64,000 bases of DNA from Nakamurella flavida (GTDB taxonomy: Bacteria > Actinomycetota > Actinomycetes > Mycobacteriales > Nakamurellaceae). Shown one piece after another: positions 51,952-60,758 of this stretch; position 1 is the stretch's first letter, and every line of letters starts with the position of its first letter. Where the stretch lies: assembly GCF_030811475.1 (NCBI RefSeq), contig NZ_JAUSQV010000001.1, forward strand, positions 4,200,880 to 4,264,879, in the 5' to 3' direction. The notes below the pieces were generated by a model. It searched no databases and was not told the origin of the DNA. It saw nothing but the letters and a program-made list of their open reading frames with translations. Both the position numbers and the translations under genes were made by a program.

Positions 51952-52572
51952 ATGACCTGTGATGCCGCCTCGACGGTGAGTGCCATCCGTGCCGCGGCTG
52001 CCGCCGTCGGTGAGTACCGGAGCGAGCTCACCGCGCTGGACCGGGAGATCGGCGACGGGGACCACGGGGAGAACCTGGCCCGTGGGTTCTCGGCAGTGCT
52101 CGGCAAGCTCGACGGGGATCTCCCCGGCACTCCCGGTGGAGTGCTCAAGCTGGTGGCCACCACGCTGATCTCCACCGTCGGTGGGGCGTCCGGGCCGCTG
52201 TTCGGCACGGCCTTCCTCCGGGCGGCCACCGCCGTGGGCGATGCCGCCGAGCTCGACGGGCCGGCCGTGGCCACCGCCCTGGCCGCCGCACGCGACGGGG
52301 TCGTCGCGCGGGGCAAGGCCGAACCCGGCGACAAGACGATGGTGGACGCACTGGGTGCCGCGGTGCGGGCCGCGCAGGAGCGGGCCGCCGCCGGCGGCCG
52401 TCCCGGCGAGGTGCTCGCCGCCGCGGCCGACGCGGCCACCGAGGCCGCCGCGGCCACGATCCCGATGCAGGCCCGCAAGGGGCGGGCCAGCTACCTGGGC
52501 GAGCGGTCCATCGGCCACCCGGATCCGGGCGCGACCAGCACCGCGTACATCCTGCGCGCCCTGGCCGGCTGA
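51952..52572 (+). CDS. dhaL: Dihydroxyacetone kinase ADP-binding subunit DhaL
   Basis: A 206-aa helical barrel protein carrying tightly bound ADP that is rephosphorylated by DhaM. LDREIGDGDHGENLARGF gives the Asp cluster that holds Mg-ADP; SGPLFGTAFLRAA and GDKTMVDALGAA are typical, and the end LGERSIGHPDPGATSTAYIL matches the family. Nearly abutting dhaK. Confidence 0.95.
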   Translation: MTCDAASTVSAIRAAAAAVGEYRSELTALDREIGDGDHGENLARGFSAVLGKLDGDLPGTPGGVLKLVATTLISTVGGASGPLFGTAFLRAATAVGDAAELDGPAVATALAAARDGVVARGKAEPGDKTMVDALGAAVRAAQERAAAGGRPGEVLAAAADAATEAAAATIPMQARKGRASYLGERSIGHPDPGATSTAYILRALAG

Positions 52573-52615
52573 CCGTCCCCCCGCCCACTACCGTGTCGGA
52601 CCCAGGGAGCGACGG

Positions 52616-55177
52616 ATGTCGATCGGCCTGATCCTCGTCTCGCACAGCGCCGAGCTCGCCGCCGGTCTGGCGACGCTGGCCGGCCAGATGGCGCCCAACG
52701 TGCGGATCGTCGCCGCCGGCGGTACCGACGACGGCGGCATCGGGACGTCCTTCGACCGCATCAACCAGGCCGTGGAGCAGGCCGACGACGGTACCGGCGC
52801 GGTGCTGCTGTACGACCTGGGCAGCGCGGTGATGACCGCCGAGACCGCCCTGGAGTTCCTGGATCCCGAGCAGGCCGACCGCATCCGGGTGGTCGACACG
52901 CCCCTGGTGGAGGGCGCCGTCGCCGCCGCGGTCACCGCGGAGTCCGGTGGCGATCTGGAGGCCGTCGCGGCCGCGGCCCGGTCCGCGCGCAGCATCTTCC
53001 CGGCCGACGACCCCACCCCGGGGAAGTCCGGGGTGGCCATCGCGCCACAGGACGACGACCCCGCCGGGCCGACCCCGGACGTCGACGGTGGGAACGACGG
53101 GTCCGCCGGAGACGGCGCCGGGCCCACCCAGGGCAGGGCCGGAACCGCCGCGACGGACACCGCCGCAGGACCACCCGCGGGTGCGGCCACCCGCGCGGCC
53201 CGGATCGACGTGACCGGGGCCGCCGCCCCGGCCCACCTCACCGCACGGCTGGTCAATCCGTTGGGCCTGCACGCCCGGCCCGCCGCGGCACTGGTCCGCG
53301 CCGTCGCCACCCGCGACGCCCGGGTCTCCGTCGGCCGACCCGGGACGCCCGGGGTCGACGTGCGGTCGGTCCTCGCGGTGGTGGCTCTTGCCCTGCGCGG
53401 CGGGGAGGACGTGGACATCGACGCGCGGGGCCCGGACGCGTGGGCGGCCGCCGAGGCCGTCGCCGCCACCATCGCCGGCGGGTTCGGCGAGAGCCACCAC
53501 GGCGCACCGACCACGGCCGCGCCGCTGCGGTCCGGCGCCTTCCTGCGCACCCCCGGCGCGCCGATGCCGCTCGTCGCCGACGGCGCCCTGCGGGCGGTGC
53601 CGGGCTCGCCGGGCCTGGTGCTGGGCCCGCTGCGCCATCTGGACCGCATCCCCGACGACCTGACCCACGTGCTGCCGGCCCGGGACCCGGGCGGGGTGGA
53701 CATCACCACGGAGGGGCGTCGGTTGGACGCCGCGATCGCCACGGCGGCCCGAGAACTCAGTGTTGGCAACGAGTTCGACGCGGCCCACGCGGTGCTGCTC
53801 AACGATCTCGACCTGCGCCGGGCGGCGCAGGCCGAGATGGCGGCGGGAGCCGAGGCGGCCTGGTGGACGGCGGTCGTGCGGCGGGCCGGGCAGATGGCCG
53901 CCGTCCCCGACGAGTTCGTGGCCGCCCGCGCGGTCGACGTCCGCGAGTCCGGCGCCGCGGTGCTGGCCCGCCTGGGCGTCGTCCTCGATCGCATCCCCAC
54001 CGACCTGGACGGCGCGGTGGTCGTCGCCGAGGACATCGGCCCGTCCGAGGTGCCACTGCTCGTCGAGCGGGGCGCCTCCGCGGTGGCCCTGTCGCGGGGG
54101 TCGATCACCGCGCACGCGGTCATCGTGGCCCGGGGGCTCGGCCTCCCGTTGGTGCTGCGGGCCGGGATCGCGCTCGCCGAGGTGGCCGACGGCACCGTGG
54201 TCTCGGTCGACGGCGAGACCGGATGGGTGCACGTCGACCCGCCTGCCGAGCAGATCCGCAACCTGACCACCGACATCGACCGCCGCGCCGCCGAGCACCG
54301 CCAGCGGATGGTGCGTGCCCACGAGCCGGTGGTGCTGGCCGACGGCCGCACGGTCAGCGTCAGCGCCAACGTCGGGTCCCTGGCCGACGCCCGGGCCGCG
54401 GTCGACGCCGGTGCCGACGGGGTGGGCCTGCTCCGTACCGAGCTGCTCATCCTCGACCAGGACGTCTTCCCCGACGAGGACCGGCAGACGGCCGACCTCG
54501 CCGAGATCCTCCGGGTCCTCGGACAACGGCCGACCGTCATCCGGGTGCTCGACGCCGGCGGGGACAAGCCGGTGCGCGCCCTGGACGTCGATGCCGTGCG
54601 CAACGGGTTCCTCGGCATCCGGGGCCTGCGCTACCTCCTGGCCCACCCCGACCTGCTGCGCACCCAGCTGCGGGCGATCTGTCGGGCGTCGGTGGGTCAC
54701 CGGGTGTCGGTGATGGCCCCGATGGTCACGGTGGCGCGCGAGGCGGTGGCCTTCGGCGAGGCGGTCCGCGAGGCGGTGGCCTCGCTCCGGCGGGACGGGG
54801 TGGAGCACCGCGTGCCGGACGCGATCGGGGTGATGGTCGAGGTACCGGCCGCGGCGCTGGCCGCCGACGAGCTGTGCGCGGTGGTCGACTTCCTCTCCAT
54901 CGGCTCCAACGACCTGACCAGCTACGTCGCGGCTGCCGACCGCACCGAGCCGGGGGTCGCCGACCTGCTGGAACCGGGCTCGACGGCGATGACCCGCATC
55001 CTGGACCAGCTGTGCGAACACGCCCGGCGGGCCGGTACGCCGGTCGCGGTCTGCGGGGAGATGGCCGGCATGGCCGAGTACGCGGCCGAGCTGCTCGACC
55101 GCGGTGTGCACGAGCTGTCCGTCGCGCCCGCCCGCATCCCGATGATCAAGGACCTGGTCCGCACCCAGCGGGGTTGA
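52616..55177 (+). CDS. dhaM: DhaM fused to HPr and a complete PTS Enzyme I
   Basis: An 853-aa phosphotransferase. Residues 1-135: EIIA-Man-type DhaM domain, phosphoryl His10 (LVSHSAEL). About 140-205: Pro/Gly linker. About 210-300: HPr with His219 (GLHARPA). About 320-853: Enzyme I with His500 (GSITAHAVIVARG), RTELLILD, NGFLGIRGLR, SIGSNDLTSY and Cys813 (VCGEMAGM). E. coli DhaM has only a truncated EI; here the PEP-binding part is intact, so one chain could carry phosphate from PEP to DhaL. TACCGT (52589-52594) and AGGGAG precede ATG 52616. Confidence 0.94.
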   Translation: MSIGLILVSHSAELAAGLATLAGQMAPNVRIVAAGGTDDGGIGTSFDRINQAVEQADDGTGAVLLYDLGSAVMTAETALEFLDPEQADRIRVVDTPLVEGAVAAAVTAESGGDLEAVAAAARSARSIFPADDPTPGKSGVAIAPQDDDPAGPTPDVDGGNDGSAGDGAGPTQGRAGTAATDTAAGPPAGAATRAARIDVTGAAAPAHLTARLVNPLGLHARPAAALVRAVATRDARVSVGRPGTPGVDVRSVLAVVALALRGGEDVDIDARGPDAWAAAEAVAATIAGGFGESHHGAPTTAAPLRSGAFLRTPGAPMPLVADGALRAVPGSPGLVLGPLRHLDRIPDDLTHVLPARDPGGVDITTEGRRLDAAIATAARELSVGNEFDAAHAVLLNDLDLRRAAQAEMAAGAEAAWWTAVVRRAGQMAAVPDEFVAARAVDVRESGAAVLARLGVVLDRIPTDLDGAVVVAEDIGPSEVPLLVERGASAVALSRGSITAHAVIVARGLGLPLVLRAGIALAEVADGTVVSVDGETGWVHVDPPAEQIRNLTTDIDRRAAEHRQRMVRAHEPVVLADGRTVSVSANVGSLADARAAVDAGADGVGLLRTELLILDQDVFPDEDRQTADLAEILRVLGQRPTVIRVLDAGGDKPVRALDVDAVRNGFLGIRGLRYLLAHPDLLRTQLRAICRASVGHRVSVMAPMVTVAREAVAFGEAVREAVASLRRDGVEHRVPDAIGVMVEVPAAALAADELCAVVDFLSIGSNDLTSYVAAADRTEPGVADLLEPGSTAMTRILDQLCEHARRAGTPVAVCGEMAGMAEYAAELLDRGVHELSVAPARIPMIKDLVRTQRG

Positions 55178-55606
55178 CCCCCGCGCGAGCACCGCAGGGG
55201 ACGAGCGCGCGGCCGCCGGGACGGCCGGTGACGGTCCGAAAGCGTTGCTGCACAACGAGGTACACCCAGGTCAGCGGGTTCCGGCGACGATCGGCTGGTC
55301 GGCCCGGTACCGCCGAACGGTGTAGCGTCAGCCGGGTCGAGAGCCATCCTCACGTCGGCAGTCCAGTCGGCTTCGTCCTCGATGACGGACGATCTCCAGG
55401 CACGGCCGGGGGGCAGGAGCACCGGTGCTCAGCGGAAGCGCAGCGGGTGTGACGACTCCACCTCCTCCCGCGCCCACCGAGCACCCAGCTGCCCCTCGTG
55501 CGGCCCCCGCCCCAGGGCCCATCCGGCCGACGACAGCAGGTCTGCCGATCCCGTCCCGCCGTCGGCTCGACCGACCCGTTCCGAGCAGTTCCTCCAGGAG
55601 GCCCGC
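55178..55606. other. 429-bp gap between dhaM and USP gene
   Basis: No convincing gene. One interrupted palindrome CGTTG-CTGCA-CAACG (55243-55257) and a TAGCGT -10-like hexamer (55323-55328) are the only signals I see. The latter could start the USP transcript with a ~270-nt leader. Confidence 0.3.
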
Positions 55607-56566
55607 ATGACCGCACCCGCGCCCATCGTCGTCGGCATCGACGGTTCGCACGCCGCCACCGCCGCGGCCCGCTGGGCGGCCGGGGAGGCTCGTCGTCGGC
55701 AGACCTCGGTCAGCCTGGTCCACGGTTACACCGTCCCCGGCGCGCGATTCGGCGGGACCAAGACGGTGATGAGCGAGGTGGGGGAGTCCGTCCGGGCCGG
55801 CGCCACATCGATCCTCAACCGCACCCGGGACGCCGTGCTCGGTGCCCACCCGGACGTCGACATCGACATCTGCCTGGTCCACGACAGCCCCGCGGGGGCC
55901 CTGCGGACGGCGTCGGAGAACGCGCAGATGACGGTGGTCGGCACGGCCGGTGCGCCCCAGGCCATCAGCGCCATGCCCGGCTCGATCGCCGCCCGGGTCG
56001 TGGGGCACGCGCACGGCCCCGTCGTCCTCATCCGGACCGAGTTCCGCGCCGGGCAGACCCCTGCTGAGGCCATCGAGCAGGCCGCGGCCGGGTTGGACAC
56101 CGGTCCGATCGTCGTCGGTGTCGACCGTTCCGAGGACTCCGAGGTCGCGCTGGGCTTCGCGCTGGCCGAGGCCCGGCTGCGCGGCGTCGGGGTGGTGGTC
56201 ATCCACACCTGGGACGTCCCGGCGCTCGTCGGCCTGGACAGCGACCACCCGTCCGTCCTGCAGGACCGTTCGGAGACCGAACGCACCGAGACCCAGTCGC
56301 TGGCCGATCAGCTCGCGGTCTGGGCCGAGAAGTTCCCCGATGTCACCGTGACCTCGTCCGTGGTCCGCGGCCGCCCCGCGCAGAGCCTCCTGGCGTACTG
56401 CCGGGAGCCCGCGGACGGCGTCCGCCCCGGGCTGCTCGTGGTCGGCAGCCGCGGCCGGGGTGGGTTCAACGGGAAGCTTCTGGGCGCCATCGGCCAGGAG
56501 GTGCTGGCCGGGTCCCCGTGCCCGGTCGCCGTCGTCCGGCCGGCACCGGTCCCCGCCAGGCCCTGA
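55607..56566 (+). CDS. Tandem universal stress protein (two Usp domains)
   Basis: A 319-aa protein with two Usp folds (about 5-150 and 165-312). The second has the ATP-binding pattern VVGSRGRGGFNGKLLGAI ending SPCPVAVV. The first has VVGTAGAPQAISAMPGSIAA, lacking the full G-x2-G-x9-G-S/T, so it probably binds nucleotide poorly. In actinobacteria such proteins respond to hypoxia or starvation. AGGAGG (55595-55600) is 6 nt before ATG 55607, fixing the start. Confidence 0.9.
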   Translation: MTAPAPIVVGIDGSHAATAAARWAAGEARRRQTSVSLVHGYTVPGARFGGTKTVMSEVGESVRAGATSILNRTRDAVLGAHPDVDIDICLVHDSPAGALRTASENAQMTVVGTAGAPQAISAMPGSIAARVVGHAHGPVVLIRTEFRAGQTPAEAIEQAAAGLDTGPIVVGVDRSEDSEVALGFALAEARLRGVGVVVIHTWDVPALVGLDSDHPSVLQDRSETERTETQSLADQLAVWAEKFPDVTVTSSVVRGRPAQSLLAYCREPADGVRPGLLVVGSRGRGGFNGKLLGAIGQEVLAGSPCPVAVVRPAPVPARP

Positions 56567-56662
56567 CCCGTCCGGTTCCCACGGGGCGGACATCCGATCC
56601 CGATCCCCGGCCCGGCATGATCCTGGGGAACAGTTCCGCTGCGCCGATTCCAGGGAGTGCCC

Positions 56663-56977
56663 GTGCCCACCAAGATCACCGTCATCTACGACAATCCGAC
56701 CGACCCGGAGGCCTTCGAGGCCGCCTACCCCGAGCAGGTCGAGCTGGCGCGGAGGATCCCCGGCCTGCAGGGCCTGGAGACCTCCCGGGTCTGGCCGAAG
56801 GAGGACGGCACCTCGACGCCGGCCTACCGCTGCGTCGACCTGTACTTCGCCGACTACGACGCCGCCAGCGCCGCCGTCACCACACCGGAGGCGGCCGCGC
56901 TGTTCCCGAGTGTGTTCGGCCTGGCCACCGGCGGGGTCCGGATCCTGTTCTCCGACATTGAGATCTCGACCCTCTGA
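56663..56977 (+). CDS. EthD-domain (dimeric alpha/beta-barrel) protein
   Basis: A 104-aa protein of the EthD/ferredoxin-like dimeric barrel superfamily. ITVIYDNPTDPEAFEAAYPE at the N-terminus and a PEAAALFPSVFGLATGG segment are typical. Members are often of unknown catalytic role. AGGGAG about 5 nt before GTG 56663 favours it over GTG 56657. A clear terminator follows. Confidence 0.78.
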   Translation: MPTKITVIYDNPTDPEAFEAAYPEQVELARRIPGLQGLETSRVWPKEDGTSTPAYRCVDLYFADYDAASAAVTTPEAAALFPSVFGLATGGVRILFSDIEISTL

Positions 56978-56985
56978 TCCGACCG

Positions 56986-57008
56986 GGACCGACCAGCCGG
57001 GTCGGTCC
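56986..57008. terminator. Hairpin terminator between EthD and thiZ-like genes
   Basis: Perfect 9-bp stem GGACCGACC / GGTCGGTCC with a 5-nt loop, 8 nt after the EthD stop, between convergent genes. Confidence 0.65.
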
Positions 57009-57041
57009 TGCCGGCCGGCTCCGTGGCGGGCTCCGGCGGGT

Positions 57042-57803
57042 TCAGGCCGCCGGAGCCAACAGGGCGAGCAGTTCCTGCTCGGCCCGCACGAACTCCGGGT
57101 GGGCGAGCAGCCCCACCCCTCGTGGTCGCGGCAGATCCACCGTCACGATGCCGCGGATCGACGCCGGGCGCGGGGAGAGCACCACGACCCGGTCGGCCAG
57201 CTGCACCGCCTCGCGGATGTCGTGGGTGATCAGCAGGGTGGTCCACCGGTACTCCGTCCAGATGTCCTGCAGCCAGTGCTGCAGATCCGTCCGGGTGAGG
57301 GCGTCCAGCGCGCCGAAGGGCTCGTCGAGGAGCAGCAGCTCGCGATCCTGGACGACCGTCCGCAGCAGCGCGGCCCGCTGGCGCATCCCCCCGGACAGCG
57401 CGGCCGGGTAGTCGTCCTCGAATCCGGCCAGCCCGAACCGGGGGAAGAGCTCACCGGCGCGCCGCCGGGCCTCCCGGCGGGGCACCCCCCGCACCTCCAG
57501 CCCCAGGGCCGCGTTCTGCAGGACGGTGCGCCACGGGAACAGCAGATCGCGTTGCGGCATGAAGGCGGTGTGCCCGGGCCCGGTGATCGACTCGCCGTCC
57601 AGGGCCACCGTGCCGTGGTCGGGCCGGATCAACCCGGCGAGCACCCCGAACAGGGTGGATTTGCCGCAGCCGCTCGGCCCGATCACGGCCACGAACTCAC
57701 CGGGGGCCACGTCCAGGTCCACCCCGTCGATGACCGGACGCCGGGAGGCCCCCGCGCCCAGGGCCACCGACATCCCGTCGACGGTCAGTCGGCCCGCCGT
57801 CAT
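57042..57803 (-). CDS. Thiamine-pyrimidine precursor ABC transporter ATPase (ThiZ-like)
   Basis: A 253-aa ABC ATPase of the nitrate/taurine/pyrimidine group. Walker A GPSGCGKSTLFGVL, signature LSGGMRQRAALL, Walker B LLLLDEPFGALDALTR, switch THDIREAV. It drives import with the adjacent permease and lipoprotein. ATG overlaps the permease stop (ATGA). The TPP riboswitch upstream of the operon points to a thiamine-related substrate. Confidence 0.88.
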   Translation of the reverse strand: MTAGRLTVDGMSVALGAGASRRPVIDGVDLDVAPGEFVAVIGPSGCGKSTLFGVLAGLIRPDHGTVALDGESITGPGHTAFMPQRDLLFPWRTVLQNAALGLEVRGVPRREARRRAGELFPRFGLAGFEDDYPAALSGGMRQRAALLRTVVQDRELLLLDEPFGALDALTRTDLQHWLQDIWTEYRWTTLLITHDIREAVQLADRVVVLSPRPASIRGIVTVDLPRPRGVGLLAHPEFVRAEQELLALLAPAA

Positions 57804-58642
57804 CGGGCGTCCGGCCGGGTCGCTCCCAGCCACGGGCAGACCAGACGTTCGAGCAGGTAGGTCAGCAGGAACAGGGCGATGCTCAACGCCGCCGTGACGG
57901 CCACCGCGGCCAGCACCAGATCGGTGCGGAACGAGTTCTTCTGCAGGGCCATGTAGATGCCGAGACCCTCGGTGGCACCGACGTACTCGGCGAAGATCGC
58001 GCCGACGACGGCGTAGGTGACCCCGATCCGCAGCGCGGTGAAGAAGCGGGGCAGGGCCGCAGGGAGCCGCAGGTACCGGAACATGCGCCACCGGCCGGCC
58101 CCCATCGAGGCGAGCAGGCGGGCGCCGTCCCGGTCGGCGGAGGCGAACCCCTCGATGAGGCCGAGGGCGATCGGGAAGAACGTCGTGAGCGTGACGACGA
58201 GAACCTTGGGCAGGACACCGAAACCGAACCAGATGATCATGAGCGGGGCGATCGCGACGATCGGCAGGGTCTGCGAGCCGACGAGCAGCGGCACCAGCGC
58301 GCGACGCAACCAGGGCGAGAAGTCCACCCCCACCGCGACCAGGGCGCTGACGGTCAGGGACAGGGCGAACCCCACCAGGGTCACCTGCAGCGTGGCCAGC
58401 GCGTTCCGCCCGATCACCGCTCGCTGGGCCCACCCCTGTTCGACCACCCGCAGGGGGCTCGGCAGGATCTGCGGCCGCACGTCCCCGAGCGTCACGGAGA
58501 TCTGCCAACCGACGAGCAGCACGGCCACGACGAGCAGCGCGGGCCAGACCAGGGCCAGGGCGCCGGTCGCACGCCGCCGCGCCGACGGGGCGACGCCGGG
58601 GGAGAGCTGTTCCGCCGGACGGGGAGTCGCGCGAAGCGTCAT
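57800..58642 (-). CDS. Thiamine-pyrimidine precursor ABC permease (ThiX-like)
   Basis: A 280-aa permease with a BPD-type domain and about six helices (first at about 30-50). The EAA loop lies around DGARLLASMGAGRWRMFRYLRLPAALP. TQTLPIVAI-like segment SQTLPIVAIAPLMIIWFGFG is characteristic of the SsuC/ThiX family. The start is 7 nt after the lipoprotein stop. Confidence 0.88.
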   Translation of the reverse strand: MTLRATPRPAEQLSPGVAPSARRRATGALALVWPALLVVAVLLVGWQISVTLGDVRPQILPSPLRVVEQGWAQRAVIGRNALATLQVTLVGFALSLTVSALVAVGVDFSPWLRRALVPLLVGSQTLPIVAIAPLMIIWFGFGVLPKVLVVTLTTFFPIALGLIEGFASADRDGARLLASMGAGRWRMFRYLRLPAALPRFFTALRIGVTYAVVGAIFAEYVGATEGLGIYMALQKNSFRTDLVLAAVAVTAALSIALFLLTYLLERLVCPWLGATRPDAR

Positions 58643-58649
58643 GAGCGGG

Positions 58650-59729
58650 TCACGGCGCGGTCAGCAGGTCGGTGGTGAAGTACGAGCCGAAGTCCGGCTC
58701 GGTGGTGAGCGGGGCCCCGTCGGCGTCGACCAGCACACCGGCGTCGAAGAGGAACCGGCCGAACGCGGACCACTGGGCGGCGTCCTGGGGGCCGACCGTT
58801 CCGTCGGCCGACTTCAACAGATCCGCGGCGAGGGTCCGCTGGCTCTCCTTGACCAGGTCCTCGTCGGTGAACGCGCCCGGGTTGGCCTTGATGAGGAGCT
58901 CGGCCGCGGTGTCCGGGTAGTCGGCGGCGAGCTGGTAGCCGCGTTGCAGCACACCCAGGAACGCGCGCGCCTGCTCGGGGTGGTCCCGGATCCAGCTGCG
59001 GCTGCCGTCCACCACGACCGCGTAGGCGTCGGGGAAGCCGTAGTCGGTGTAGTGGAAGTACTTCATCGGGGTGCCGTTGCGTTCCGCCTCGATGCCCTCC
59101 CAGGCGGTGAACGGGATGGTGAAGTCCACGTCGCCGGAGTACAGGGCCTCGTAGGCCGAGGTGCCGAGGGTGACGGTGGTGAAGTCTCCGGTCCCGCCCG
59201 CGTCCCGGATCACCGCCTGCAGCAGCGGTTGTTCGACCGGGTCGCCGAACCCGGCGTAGGTGAGCCCGTCGAGGTTCTTCGGCGAGGTCAGGTCGTCCCG
59301 GTCGGCCCGCACCCCGATGGCGGTGGCCCAGTGCTGCAGGACGGCGAACACGCTGACCACGCCGGCGCCGGCGGCCTGCGCACGGGCCGAGGAGTCCTGG
59401 AAGCTGATGCCGAACTCGGCGGCGCCGGCGTCGATCAGGGTGTCGGGCAGGGCGCTGCTGTACGGGAGAACCTGGACGTCCAGCCCGATCTCGGCGAACC
59501 AGCCCTGCTGGAGGGCGACGTACAGGCCGGTGTGGTTGGTGTTGGGGGTCCAGTCCAGGGCGAAGCGGATGGTCGTGGGGCCGACGGCGGTGCCGGGGGC
59601 GGCCGAGCCGTCCGTGGCGTCGGCGGTGGCGGCCGGGACGGCCGGATCACCGGAACAGGCGGCGACGGCGAGCAGCGCGGAGCCGAGCGTGCCGGTCAGG
59701 AACGCGCGGCGGGAGGGCAGGGTGGACAC
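58650..59729 (-). CDS. Pyrimidine-precursor-binding lipoprotein (ThiY/NMT1 family)
   Basis: A 359-aa substrate-binding lipoprotein. Arg-Arg leader SRRAFLTGTLG (possible Tat), lipobox LAVAACS with acylated Cys25. DWTPNTNHTGLYVA is the NMT1/ThiY signature contacting formylamino- or hydroxymethyl-pyrimidine. EFGISFQDS and a YFHYTDYGFPDAYAVVV segment follow family patterns. GTG 59729 start. It lies between tenA and the permease in the riboswitch operon. Confidence 0.9.
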   Translation of the reverse strand: MSTLPSRRAFLTGTLGSALLAVAACSGDPAVPAATADATDGSAAPGTAVGPTTIRFALDWTPNTNHTGLYVALQQGWFAEIGLDVQVLPYSSALPDTLIDAGAAEFGISFQDSSARAQAAGAGVVSVFAVLQHWATAIGVRADRDDLTSPKNLDGLTYAGFGDPVEQPLLQAVIRDAGGTGDFTTVTLGTSAYEALYSGDVDFTIPFTAWEGIEAERNGTPMKYFHYTDYGFPDAYAVVVDGSRSWIRDHPEQARAFLGVLQRGYQLAADYPDTAAELLIKANPGAFTDEDLVKESQRTLAADLLKSADGTVGPQDAAQWSAFGRFLFDAGVLVDADGAPLTTEPDFGSYFTTDLLTAP

Positions 59730-59783
59730 GAGAAGCCTTTCGGGACAGCCATGATCGGGGGCAGGTCGGGCAGAGCGCGACGG

Positions 59784-60536
59784 TCAGACGGGCCAGGGCT
59801 GCGGGTGCAGCGCGGTGTCCCAGAACAGGAACTCGTAGACGCTCGCGGTGCGGAACGCGGCCGTCATCTGCGTGCGCTGCGCGTCGGTGGCGGTCGCCGC
59901 GGCGTCGTCGACCAGGCGCCGGGCCTGCACCACCGAGTGTTGGAACTCCGGCCCGTCGTAGGTGGCGACCCACCGGGCGTAGGGGTGGTCGGGGGCGACG
60001 TCCAGCACCCGGGCCGCGTCGACGGCCAACCGGGCGGCGACCTCCGCGTAGATCCAGAAGCAGGGCAGCACCGCGGCGGCGGCGACCGGGTAGTCGGCGG
60101 TGGCGGCCGTCGCGATCAGGAAGGAGACGTAGCCCAGGCAGGTGGGGGAGTGCTCGAGCTCCCCGGCCGGCTCGCCCAGGGCGCCGCCGCCGAGCAGGTC
60201 GCCGTGCAGCCCGGTCTCCACCACCGCGGCGGTGTGCGCGGACGAGGCCCAGAACGCGGCCTGAACCGGGGTCGGGGCCTTCGCGGCCAGCAGCGCCAGG
60301 GCCTTGGCGTACCCCGCCAGGTACAGCGAGTCCTGCTCCAGGTAGAACCGGAACACCTCGACCGGCAGGGTGCCCGCGCCGAGCCCGGCGAGGAACGCCA
60401 TGCCGTCGATCCTCTCCCGGACGTCGGCCGTGGAGGCCCACAGCTCGTCGGTGAAGCGGGACCCAGCGGCGGGAGACCCTGCGGCAGGCGAACCGGCCAG
60501 TGGGTGAGCGGTGCCCGGGCGGGCGGTGGCCGTCAT
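59784..60536 (-). CDS. tenA: TenA family thiaminase II / aminopyrimidine aminohydrolase
   Basis: A 250-aa helical TenA protein that salvages thiamine breakdown products. FYLEQDSLYLAGYAKAL carries the active Asp region, ATAATADYPVAAAAVLPCFWIYAEVA the nucleophile-proximal segment, and FRTASVYEFLFWDTAL the conserved Glu near the C-terminus. The catalytic Cys of classical TenA (in Y-x-C-x-M) is not obvious: LGYVSFLI stands there and PTCLGYVSF has the nearby Cys. ATG 60536 follows family length. The N-terminus has a GSPAA repeat (15-bp units at 60465-60494). First gene after the TPP riboswitch. Confidence 0.88.
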   Translation of the reverse strand: MTATARPGTAHPLAGSPAAGSPAAGSRFTDELWASTADVRERIDGMAFLAGLGAGTLPVEVFRFYLEQDSLYLAGYAKALALLAAKAPTPVQAAFWASSAHTAAVVETGLHGDLLGGGALGEPAGELEHSPTCLGYVSFLIATAATADYPVAAAAVLPCFWIYAEVAARLAVDAARVLDVAPDHPYARWVATYDGPEFQHSVVQARRLVDDAAATATDAQRTQMTAAFRTASVYEFLFWDTALHPQPWPV

Positions 60537-60623
60537 GCCGGCCCCCGTCCGGCGGGCACGGTGCAGCGGTGGATGGGACGGGTGGGTGAGACGAGCAGGC
60601 GCCTGGAGCAGCACGGCACAGCG

Positions 60624-60697
60624 CGACATCCCTTCGCTAGTACGAACTAGATCAGGTTCGACGGGTGTTCTCTCAGCCCAGTGGGCACCCCGTGTCG
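60624..60697 (-). promoter_or_regulatory. TPP riboswitch (THI element)
   Basis: On the minus strand: P1 arm GTGTCG, then GGGGTGCCC, the CTGAGA core of the pyrimidine sensor, ACCCGT, GAACCTGATCTAGTT, the GCGAAGGGA 3' core, and the P1 arm CGACAT. Order and sequence match the THI-box consensus. It sits 88 nt before tenA and should shut the tenA-thiY-thiX-thiZ operon when TPP is abundant. TATCGT (60709-60704, minus strand) is the likely -10, giving a start at the edge of P1. Confidence 0.95.
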
Positions 60698-60758
60698 CCG
60701 ACGACGATACCCCCAGGTCACCCGTCGGGGGTCGCCGTGCGCGTGGGAGGGTCGCCCG

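Noticed and set aside
52145-55255. 1036-aa minus-strand frame over dhaL-dhaM
   Set aside because: Antisense shadow; DhaM motifs are all on the plus strand in a single frame.
58017-60650. 877-aa open frame on the plus strand across thiX-thiY-tenA
   Set aside because: Antisense to three well-recognised overlapping genes and crosses the riboswitch; no domain visible.
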